A DNA stretch of 64,000 nt from Ornithinimicrobium pekingense DSM 21552. GTDB lineage: Bacteria; Actinomycetota; Actinomycetes; Actinomycetales; Dermatophilaceae. Position 1 is the stretch's first letter; each line of letters opens with the position of its first letter. The notes beneath the pieces are model-generated. The model ran no database searches and was not told where the DNA came from. It saw nothing but the letters and a program-made list of their open reading frames with translations. Shown here in pieces: positions 58,701 to 64,000 of the stretch. A program made the position numbers and the translations under genes. The stretch is taken from the NCBI RefSeq assembly GCF_000421185.1, contig NZ_ATWJ01000007.1:186001-250000 (forward strand), in the 5' to 3' direction.

Positions 58701-59472
58701 GCACCATCGTCGGGGCCATGAGCCCGAAGAGGAGCACCATCGGCATCCTCAGCACGCCCGCCACCACCACGGACGCCAGGAGGGGCAGCGCCCAGACCCA
58801 GGCCGACGGGGCCCGCACCTCGCGCCGCTGCGGCTCGGGCGGGGTGCTGAACCGGGCCTGGCGGGGGAGGGGAGACGGCTGCCGGGGCCACGGGGTCACC
58901 AGCAGCCGGCCGCCACGGTCGCGCCCGACCGCGGGCGGCAGCGGTTCGAGGAGCAGCTCCAGGCGGCTGGCCCCGACCTCGAGACCCGACCCGGCTGGCC
59001 ACGGCACGGGTTCGCCGCGTACCCCGGCACGCATGGCGGTGGGCGTGCTGGGTGCCCCGTCGGGACCCGCCGCGGACAGACCCACCCAGCGAAGGCCGTT
59101 GGTCGAGCCGAGGTCCTGGACGACGACGCCGGACCGCTCGTGACGCACCCTGAGGTGCCTTCGTGACAACCGGGGGTCGTCGACGGCGAGCTCGCACGAC
59201 GCGGCCCGCCCCACCGTGACCCACCTCCCGGGGCGCAGCGGCACGGACGCCCCGGCGTCCGGCCCGGCCGTCACCACCAGGTGGGCGGGGCCGGACGGGG
59301 GCGTCCCGGACGGCGCCGGCCCCGCCGCATACCCGTGCCTGAGCGGTGCGTGGCCGACCGAACCGCCTGGCGCCGGCAGGCCCAGCGTCCGGTGCAGGTC
59401 GTCGACGGTGGCTGTGTCCGGCGCTCGCACGATCAGGTGTCGCGGGCCCCGGCCCCCGGGGGCGGTGACCAT
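55669..59472 (-). CDS. FHA-domain FtsK/SpoIIIE triple ATPase (EccC/EssC-like)
   Basis: A 1267-residue protein. Residues about 63-135 form an FHA phosphopeptide-binding domain (VTVGRAASCELAVDD, SRRHLRVRH, LGSTNG). Two membrane helices lie around residues 235-275, and three FtsK/SpoIIIE ATPase domains follow. Domain 1 has a canonical Walker A GTTGSGKS near residue 565, but domain 2 reads GAPRSGRTT (Lys to Arg, about 868) and domain 3 GPPGSGVST (Lys to Val, about 1103). This is the plan of type VII secretion EccC/EssC motors, yet no WXG100, EccB, EccD or mycosin gene is in the window. ATG at 59472 is chosen; starts up to 12 codons upstream are possible. Confidence 0.85.
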   Translation of the reverse strand: MVTAPGGRGPRHLIVRAPDTATVDDLHRTLGLPAPGGSVGHAPLRHGYAAGPAPSGTPPSGPAHLVVTAGPDAGASVPLRPGRWVTVGRAASCELAVDDPRLSRRHLRVRHERSGVVVQDLGSTNGLRWVGLSAAGPDGAPSTPTAMRAGVRGEPVPWPAGSGLEVGASRLELLLEPLPPAVGRDRGGRLLVTPWPRQPSPLPRQARFSTPPEPQRREVRAPSAWVWALPLLASVVVAGVLRMPMVLLFGLMAPTMVLGHHLGERRSARLDHVRAVRHRRRTQAVVDASAAQALTDELSTLRHRHPGLAGVVTSLVPRPTTGLWSRSVERPEVVIGEGEAPSGVELDGAPLQHAAAPLVLDLGEPVTVAGPRGVRDALVRGWILQLACGHSPAALSLAVERASLPGTQWDLLAWLPHTRRAPGVQTGTQVVWGGGDGLLLLDDLSQAPPASVQVLVESAVSAVLRRPGQEEVRFRPTLVSLPLARSLARRLAEVDADEGSGPRDGRHRTVALGDLLPWPVDADEVRRSWSSPQARLRTPIGTDDQGAPFEVDLARDGPHALVAGTTGSGKSELLRTLVTGLALRNPPSALALLLVDYKGGSSLGECASLPHCTGLVTDLDPHLAERVLVSLRAELQRRESVLARAGVRDVGDHVGADLPRLLVVVDEFRVLTEELPEFLTGLVRLAAVGRSLGVHLVLATQRPAGVVSADLRANVNLRIALRVRDASDSLDVLEAPDAAGIPEGVPGRALLRTGSAPPRGVHVAPAAPAAVSEPDESWHVEEVDGVWGGWAALHAAEGEGHVGSGLGALPDLLARVAADDGHRASRVWLPPLGTNVTAATTGVWAVADRPDEQRHEPLAWDAAGHVGVVGAPRSGRTTAARSLLAAAGAVWVYVVDPARGLAGSELSAHPGLRAYVGPHDPAHAARVLEVVNEVIDARLALGSGSRPPPVVLLVDGWDRFVDVYGDADRGRARDLALRVLRDGPAAGVVALLTGDRSLLLGTVASALPETWALRLNDRGDLALAGLRTHEVPTEQPPGRAVRTSDALVAQVLQPADDGPDARAPLGDPPPRVVTLPTGRRGPATTAWAVGGDGAEDLEVPPAPFLVLGPPGSGVSTTLAVLAAPDGAAVLHVGPEHVADPDEVVSRLGPAVTTLVVDDAHLVTGTRLEEVALAWAERGGRLLVGAELEASGSLFRGLVPYVARHRRGLVLQPGTAAHGSVLGVRLPVGDRPVPGRGVLVDRGRCTRVQVLPVSRPDGPPRPDPPACP

Positions 59473-59520
59473 GACTCTCACCCCGCCATCGTGGTGCTCG
59501 CGGTGCACGTGCGACCGGCG

Positions 59521-59547
59521 TTGTCCACAGGCGTCCGGTTGTCCACA
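59521..59547 (+). promoter_or_regulatory. Two DnaA boxes in the region upstream of the broken cpaF
   Basis: Two perfect TTGTCCACA boxes lie at 59521-59529 and 59539-59547, 18 bases apart in direct orientation, between the divergent EccC-like and cpaF genes. The rest of 59473-59675 is less GC-rich and includes TACTCT at 59588-59593, a likely -10 box for cpaF. Confidence 0.5.
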
Positions 59548-59675
59548 GGTTTGGTTCGCGTTCGGTAAGGAGTTGGCAAAGTCGCTTTACTCTCGACGCC
59601 CAGGTTGGTCACATGGATCGACCGGGCTGAGAGGGCAGCCCGGTCCCGCCGAGGTAGGAGGGGAGGGACGGCGAC

Positions 59676-59966
59676 ATGCAGAGCACGGCGCTGCAGCTGC
59701 TGGAGGAGGACGTGCGCGAGCTCGTCCGTCGTCGGCGGCTCGACCCGGCGCGTGACGAGGACGCGGTCCGCTCGCTGGTCGGCGAGGTCCTCGACGACTA
59801 TGACGACCGGGCGCTGGTGGGCGGGCTCGTGCCGCTCGCGGACCGCAAGGAGGCCCACCGTCTGCTGGTGGAGTCGGTGGCCGGCTTCGGACCGCTCCAG
59901 GCCTATCTCGACGACCCGAGCGTCGAGGAGATCTGGATCAATGCCTCCTGGCGCGACGGCAGGTAA
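59676..59966 (+). pseudogene. CpaF/TadA-type secretion ATPase, truncated after N-terminal region
   Basis: The frame starts at an ATG with GGAGGG 8 bases upstream and encodes the N-terminal domain typical of TadA/CpaF ATPases, ending LVESVAGFGPLQAYLDDPSVEEIWIN. In intact homologues this leads into the FV..G beta strands and, about 120 residues later, the Walker A; here after IWIN the sequence turns to ASWRDGR and a stop, 96 codons in total of a normal 400 or more. The break coincides with the change in base composition, so the gene was probably split by insertion of the island to the right. The other part was not found in the window. Confidence 0.75.
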
Positions 59967-60178
59967 CGGTTGTCAACGGAACCGCTGGTCAGAGACGTTC
60001 CGGAGTGACGCTTTCGTTGGTGAGTACGGGTACGAGACGGTGCTTCTGCGGACTCTGTGCGGACCGGGGACGGACGGGTGAACAGTTTGCGGTTCTGTGG
60101 ATAGTTGGCGGCTGACCAGATGCAACCGGGGGCATGATCGAGGCGAGGCGGACCGCAGACGTCCGGGAAAGGGACTAC

Positions 60179-60430
60179 ATGGACGTTGGGGCAACGGCGG
60201 AGCACGAGCGCAGGAAGCTCGAGGCCGTCGAGCACGCGGCAGCGGCTCTGGCCCGTGCCGTGCAGACGGCGCGTGAGGCACGTGCGATGCGCGACGGGGC
60301 TGTGCGCGCTGCGGTGAAGGCTGGAGTGAAGCCCTCACGCGTGGCCGAGGCTGGGGGGATCAGTGCGGGGCGGGTAACGCATCTAACGTGCACTTCAAGG
60401 GGTGATCCCGGTGACGATAAGGTTGGGTGA
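60179..60430 (+). CDS. Small HTH protein
   Basis: An 83-residue protein starting at the ATG 60179, which follows AAGGGA at a normal distance. Residues about 8-35 form one Ala/Arg/Glu-rich helix, and residues 38-67 (RDGAVRAAVKAGVKPSRVAE, GGISAGRVTHL) have the spacing of a homeodomain-like or sigma-region-4-like helix-turn-helix. It could regulate, or act as antitoxin for, the large gene that starts 16 bases downstream on the same strand. The last 15 residues look unstructured. Family not recognised by name. Confidence 0.6.
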   Translation: MDVGATAEHERRKLEAVEHAAAALARAVQTAREARAMRDGAVRAAVKAGVKPSRVAEAGGISAGRVTHLTCTSRGDPGDDKVG

Positions 60431-60445
60431 GCTCGTGCGCTGGAC

Positions 60446-62344
60446 ATGGCTTCAGTCAGGGTTTCCGGCCCGTGCTGGGAGCGCCAGTTGGTGACCTCGC
60501 TCAAGATGGAGCTGCAATGGAGCAAGCGAACGTGTGACCGTTGCGGCGGTGACCGGTTGGCGAAGCGCCCCTGTCCGGAGTGTGGCGCTCGCCCGCGAGC
60601 TTATGAGATCCAGCCGGATTTGGATCGTCGACGTCGGTTGGTGCAGGACTTCCGGGCGGGGCGGCGGTCGGTCGTTCCGGTTGCCCGGCCGGAGGATGTG
60701 CAAGCGGACTTCGTGCTCGCGTGTGGCGGGGTCTTCTCGGCACTTGCCGCGGCCTCTCGGGGCGGATACGACGCGTCGGAGCTTTGGGACGCGTTCGAGA
60801 GGCTGGACCAGTTGGAAGCAAACATGTCCATCCCTGAATTGCGGCCACACCTGAACCGAGGCCGCGCATTGCTGTCGGCGATCCGCATGTTGGGGGAAGG
60901 CATGGAGAGGTTTTTGGACGCCCTGGCCGCGGAGGACATCGATGAAGCCCAGCGGTTGGAGGCGTCTGGACAGGCCATGATCGAGAGTGCGGTTGCCGAG
61001 CTCGAGCCGAATCGGCACGAACTGCTCAAGCGCAGCGTGGAGGAGGGGATGTCGCCTCTCGAAGCCATGGGGCGCGATCACGCTGGCATGTTGGGGGTTG
61101 GGTCTCTGCAAGATCTGCAGCAGCGTGTTGTGCGGGTTACCGGGCTGCCGGGTCAGGACTTCTCTCTCCACCTGGCGATCGAGGGGTTAGACATCGCCGC
61201 CGCATCCCTCGACCGCGAGCGCTACCTCCGTCTCTCAGAAGCAGCGAGCACGCTCCTCGAGGGGCGGGAGGAGATATTAGACGACGCGGACGTCCTGGAG
61301 GGTGTGCAGGTGGCCTTGCTATTGACGGAGGCGCGTCAGGCGACGCTTCTGGCCGCCATCGAGGCGGAAGAGGACGACCTGACCCTCACCGGCCTCGCCC
61401 TCGACCTGGTCAAGACCGTGAGGGAACGCGGCCTGCGGGCAGTCCTTGTACCGCTAGTCGCGGCCGCTCTCTGCGACTCGATAGAGCGGGTCGGCGACAT
61501 GGGGAGCGGGTCTCTCTTGAAGCGCGCCTCTGCTCACATCCCGGAGTTGGAGTTGGATGGGCTGGACCGGTTGCTCAGGGATAGTGCAGCACACGAGGAC
61601 TATCACGTCGAGAATGGGTTGATCGTCCTGGATCAGGGTCGAGTGCGCCTCACTCCGGACGAGCTACTGGACCGGGTGTTGGAAGTCTGGGAGTTTTTCA
61701 CCGGGATGGCTCGAGGACTCTTCATCAGTGCGGCGAGGGCCGGAATGCCGCTGCCCGAAGTGGACCGCCTGCCGCCGCGGGTCCAGTTCGAGCTCGTGCG
61801 CTATTTCACAGGGCTGCATGGTTTGGGTCATGTCAACTTTGAGATTCAGGGAAGAGTTGCGGCCCTTTCCGGGGTCGGGATGGTGCACTCTTGGCCCGGG
61901 CTCGTGGCAGCGCTGTCTCCGCTGATAAGCGAAGAGGTCCTCACCTTGGAAGGTAGGTTCGAAGATTCGAACGGTGACGTCATCTACGGCTGCGCGGAGC
62001 TCGAGGCCTACCGGGCGTTGTCATCGGAGCGACCAGAGCAGCCGGGATGTTGTGCGCAACTACTGAAATTCTTACCAGTGTTCGCGTCCACGCGGTACGA
62101 AGACACGAGTCCTATCGACGCTCAGGAGTGGTTGTCGGTGGCGGTGCACGTCGTCTGTGAGCATGTGGACGCGGTTCCGCTGATCGACCGTCTACGCCGA
62201 GGGCGGGAAGTGCTTCAACGAGCGACCCAGGCCGGGGTGGATACGCGCCCAATCAAACTCCTGCTTGCCCGCATGCGTAATGTAGGTGGCACTGGAGCCA
62301 CTCCGCGCAGGCTGTGGCACGTTCCTTTACGCGGTGACGCATAA
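60446..62344 (+). CDS. Large zinc-ribbon protein with HEPN-like RX4H motif, unknown function
   Basis: A 632-residue soluble, mostly helical protein I do not recognise. A short zinc ribbon is at the N-terminus (C30, C33, C43, C46: CDRCGG then CPECG). The rest is helical. At residues 376-383 LLRDSAAH gives R378-x4-H383, with a following segment (NGLIVLDQGRVRLTPDELLDRV) as seen after the RX4-6H catalytic motif of HEPN RNases of the RNxxAH type. These features suggest a toxin or abortive-infection RNase with a built-in sensing region; this is inference. The start is uncertain: ATG 60446 is listed, and ATG 60506 would give 612 residues and keep the zinc ribbon. Codon use is clearly less GC-biased than in the core genes. 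Confidence 0.7.
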   Translation: MASVRVSGPCWERQLVTSLKMELQWSKRTCDRCGGDRLAKRPCPECGARPRAYEIQPDLDRRRRLVQDFRAGRRSVVPVARPEDVQADFVLACGGVFSALAAASRGGYDASELWDAFERLDQLEANMSIPELRPHLNRGRALLSAIRMLGEGMERFLDALAAEDIDEAQRLEASGQAMIESAVAELEPNRHELLKRSVEEGMSPLEAMGRDHAGMLGVGSLQDLQQRVVRVTGLPGQDFSLHLAIEGLDIAAASLDRERYLRLSEAASTLLEGREEILDDADVLEGVQVALLLTEARQATLLAAIEAEEDDLTLTGLALDLVKTVRERGLRAVLVPLVAAALCDSIERVGDMGSGSLLKRASAHIPELELDGLDRLLRDSAAHEDYHVENGLIVLDQGRVRLTPDELLDRVLEVWEFFTGMARGLFISAARAGMPLPEVDRLPPRVQFELVRYFTGLHGLGHVNFEIQGRVAALSGVGMVHSWPGLVAALSPLISEEVLTLEGRFEDSNGDVIYGCAELEAYRALSSERPEQPGCCAQLLKFLPVFASTRYEDTSPIDAQEWLSVAVHVVCEHVDAVPLIDRLRRGREVLQRATQAGVDTRPIKLLLARMRNVGGTGATPRRLWHVPLRGDA

Positions 62345-62401
62345 GGAGCGGCTTCAGCCGTAGTCGCACACTGGCCGCCAAGTGACAACCGGTAGTGACA
62401 A

Positions 62402-62956
62402 TTGGAAGAGCGTCGCGAGCGAGCCCAACGCCCAGGCCAGTGCCTATTTGGACGTATCCACCGTTGCCCGAGTTCGGATCGCGGGGATCGATACCCCGAG
62501 CGGGGGGAGCGCTGCCACGAGGAGGCCGATGCTCGGACGACCGAGCTGGGCCAGGGACCGGGAGGCGGTTCTGGTGAAGGCGGGCGCAGACAGCATCGAA
62601 CACTACGGCCACCTCATCCTTACCTTTACGTCGATGGACGCGATGTCGGCCTGACGCTGATTCAGGAGGGCCCTGGCCATCGCCCTGTACGACTCCCGCG
62701 ACGGCCGCGGTTGGCACGAGCGCGAACGGAGTACGTCGCCGCTGATGAGGCGAGTCCGCAGGGACACTCCTGCCAGGCGCAGCCAGCCACTCAGCCTGCA
62801 CCTCAGCCCCCCGCGGATGGCGGGGGGACCCCACCCGCAGTTCGCGACGTGCAAGGAAGCGAAGGCGAACGGGTACGGCCGGTACTACCGCGGCGTGGAC
62901 CCGAGTACCACTGGTACCGTGACGCTGACTGCGACGGGATTGTCTGTGAGCGGTGA
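62402..62956 (+). pseudogene. Decayed thermonuclease (SNase-like) with C-terminal excalibur domain
   Basis: Fragments of one micrococcal-nuclease-type protein appear in changing frames: VRIAGIDTP, then CHEEADARTTEL in another frame, REAVLVKAGADSIEHYGHL back in the first, YLYVDGRDVGLTLIQEG in the second, LAIALYDSRDGRGWHERE in the third, and EYVAADEAS in the second. The last part ends YHWYRDADCDGIVCER and a stop at 62956, the calcium-binding excalibur motif DxDxDGxxCE. At least four frameshifts separate them, so no functional product is expected. The order of motifs and spacing matches secreted actinobacterial thermonuclease-excalibur proteins. No signal peptide is left. The 141 bases after it (62957-63097) hold nothing recognised. 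Confidence 0.75.
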
Positions 62957-63097
62957 CCTCACCGTCCCCGCGGCAGGCCGGTCGGTGCGAGGACCCTCCG
63001 CCTTAGCGGCCCGGTAACGTCACGCGGCTGTGGCGATGTCGCCGGCGTGGTCGGTATCGACTGCAGATCCCGGGGCGAAGTTGAGGGTCCCGGGGAG

Positions 63098-63436
63098 TCA
63101 CATCTTCGCGGCGTTGTCCCTGCTCCTCTCGATCGAGTAGCGCGCGTGGTTTTTGGCGACCTTGTCCTGCAGGGCCGTGCTCAGGTCGACGTCGAGGACG
63201 TCGGCTAGCCGCAGGGCGTAGATGAGGACGTCTGCCAGTTCGTCCCGTACTTGTTCGGCTTCCGTGGTGTCCATGATCCGCTTGGATTGCTCAGGCGTGA
63301 GCCACTGGAACAGCGCCACGAGCTCGCCTGCCTCGCCGGCCAGGGCCATGGCGAGGTTCTTCGGCGTGTGAAACTGATCCCAGTTCCTCTCGGCGGCGAA
63401 CTCACGCAAGGCCTGCTGCTCCTGAGTCACATCCAT
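63098..63436 (-). CDS. MazG-like nucleotide pyrophosphohydrolase
   Basis: A 112-residue MazG-fold enzyme. The metal-binding EExxE-type motifs are present: LAGEAGELVALFQW in the first helix pair and VRDELADVLIYALRLADVL in the second, as in small all-alpha NTP pyrophosphatases. It hydrolyses nucleoside triphosphates, perhaps abnormal or alarmone-like ones; single-domain MazG-like proteins are common in phages and defence islands. The ATG at 63436 is the first to precede the fold; a longer in-frame start at 63505 is less likely. It is divergent from the gene at 63535. Confidence 0.82.
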   Translation of the reverse strand: MDVTQEQQALREFAAERNWDQFHTPKNLAMALAGEAGELVALFQWLTPEQSKRIMDTTEAEQVRDELADVLIYALRLADVLDVDLSTALQDKVAKNHARYSIERSRDNAAKM

Positions 63437-63534
63437 GGCGGACAGTGTGCCGGGTCCAGAGCATGGCTCCATAACCGGCCGTCCTGTTGGTGGCACACTG
63501 AACATCCCGTCACCGCATCTAGGAAGGGTTTTCA

Positions 63535-64000
63535 GTGCCTACTGTCGTCATCCAGCCAAGCTTGGGAAACCCGGACGCCCGCCGACACTGGAAGGACACC
63601 ATGGTTCGGCCAGTGCCGCTTGGGCGAATCGATGCGGCATTGACTGAGGAACTACGCCAAGAGTTCATCCGCATGCATCCGGATAACGAAGCTCGGTTTT
63701 GGGGGATGACAGCTAATCAAGACAAGGGCGTGGACAAGCTACGCACAGGGGACGTCGTTCTGTTTACGGGCGCGAACCATGTTCAAGGCATCGGTGAGGT
63801 TGGTCTCGTTCTCCGTAACGCTGCCGTCGGTGACCTCCTGTGGAAGCCCCACCCCGACCGTGGCAGTTATCACAATGTCTACTCCTTGAAGTCGTTCACC
63901 TTCACCCAGATCCCTTACGCCGAGATTTGGGCACTGCCCAGCTTCAACACCGGGGATAACTTTATGGGTGCCCGGTTCCTGACCGGGACGAAGGCGGACG
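63535..64000 (+). CDS. Protein with PUA/EVE-like N-terminal region, possible modified-DNA reader, partial
   Basis: An open frame of 155 codons runs off the right edge from a GTG at 63535 preceded by AGGAAGG. The protein begins MPTVVIQPSLGNPDARRHW; then FWGMTANQDKGVDKLRTGDV, VLFTGANHVQGIGEVGL, DLLWKPHPDRGSYHNVYSL and FNTGDNFMGARFL. The pattern (W-G near the start, L..GD.VLF, I..IGEV, then a wide aromatic-rich surface) resembles EVE/ASCH/PUA-like domains that recognise modified bases and are often fused to McrB- or HNH-type nucleases. The nuclease or effector part would lie beyond the window. Fold assignment is by pattern only and uncertain. Confidence 0.6.
   Translation, partial: MPTVVIQPSLGNPDARRHWKDTMVRPVPLGRIDAALTEELRQEFIRMHPDNEARFWGMTANQDKGVDKLRTGDVVLFTGANHVQGIGEVGLVLRNAAVGDLLWKPHPDRGSYHNVYSLKSFTFTQIPYAEIWALPSFNTGDNFMGARFLTGTKAD

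Larger units (their letters stand above)
59943..64000. mobile_element. Left end of a probable integrated genomic island
   Basis: From about 59943 to the right edge the sequence is visibly richer in A and T, third codon positions are less biased towards G/C, and core genes stop. The contents are an HTH protein, a zinc-ribbon/HEPN-like protein, a nuclease pseudogene, a MazG-like protein and a PUA/EVE-like protein. No integrase, transposase or att repeat is visible, and the right end is beyond the window, so the type of element is unknown. The 212 bases from 59967 to 60178 hold no gene; a small hairpin CGGTT/AACCG is at 59968-59985. Confidence 0.55.

Noticed and set aside
55669-59675. A type VII secretion locus
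   Set aside because: Only the EccC-like motor is present; no WXG100, EccB, EccD, EccE or mycosin gene is visible.
59967-60178. Insertion sequence end or att site at the island boundary
   Set aside because: Only a 5-bp hairpin (CGGTT/AACCG) is visible; no direct repeat or transposase could be matched within the window.
62382-62654. A 90-codon plus-strand open frame
   Set aside because: It is one of the alternating frames of the thermonuclease pseudogene; only parts of its translation match the family.
62253-62834. A 193-codon minus-strand frame
   Set aside because: No domain or ribosome-binding site; it is antisense to the end of the zinc-ribbon gene and the nuclease pseudogene.

Overview
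The window is chromosomal DNA of a very GC-rich actinobacterium. The gene order (pgm-type mutase / PNP / lpdA / accA3; thyA-folA, rnj, ftsK, rimO, pgsA, cinA, clgR; lhr-nei2; recA-recX-miaB) follows actinobacterial synteny, and the protein set (SCO6745 family, DUF3046, DUF5709, NAD(P)H-quinone dehydrogenase of LpdA type) suggests Micrococcales, perhaps an Intrasporangiaceae/Ornithinimicrobium-like organism. That placement is an inference. No tRNA, rRNA or CRISPR array was seen.

Layout: 1-9655 holds two membrane-protein genes, a uridine-kinase-like P-loop protein, a PH-domain protein, phosphohexomutase and purine nucleoside phosphorylase (salvage), LpdA, a SCO6745-family protein and the biotin-carboxylase/BCCP subunit of acyl-CoA carboxylase. 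9710-13008 is a MerR regulator divergent from an acyl-CoA dehydrogenase and a carboxylase beta subunit, with a palindromic operator between them (branched-chain acyl-CoA catabolism). 13076-18263 holds a VWA lipoprotein, a ThrE-type exporter, an S9 peptidase and a membrane protein. 18260-20064 is thyA followed by an unusual Nudix-DHFR fusion. 20287-30791 is RNase J, FtsK, an SGNH hydrolase with a pilin-like N-terminus, RimO, PgsA, CinA and ClgR. 30830-38517 is Nei2, an AhpD-like protein, an EamA transporter, giant helicase Lhr and a small protein. 38650-42578 is a heterodimeric ABC exporter whose two ATPase halves are degenerate in complementary ways. 42626-48781 is a fused AccD-AccA protein, an AEC transporter, DUF3046, a 32-bp tandem repeat, Asd and LysC. 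48782-53173 is recA (with an SOS box, a DnaA box and a PafBC-type promoter upstream), recX, DUF5709 and miaB. 53254-59472 is a P-loop kinase-like protein, a PGPGW membrane protein, a GNAT, a small membrane protein and an FHA/FtsK-SpoIIIE (EccC-like) triple ATPase.

From about 59943 to the right edge the character changes. A cpaF/tadA ATPase gene is broken after about 90 codons, base composition becomes visibly less GC-rich, codon use relaxes and the genes become accessory: a small HTH protein, a 632-residue zinc-ribbon protein carrying an RX4H motif as in HEPN RNases, a decayed thermonuclease-excalibur pseudogene, a MazG-like pyrophosphohydrolase and the start of a protein with a PUA/EVE-like region. 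This looks like the left end of an integrated island, possibly a defence island, and is the best candidate for an undescribed system.

Two signals recur across the core part. Many genes begin 6-8 bases after a TANNNT -10 box, indicating leaderless transcripts, and the start codons given here use that evidence. The hexamer GGTATG/CATACC also recurs far more than neighbouring TAT-containing words and in every reading frame.
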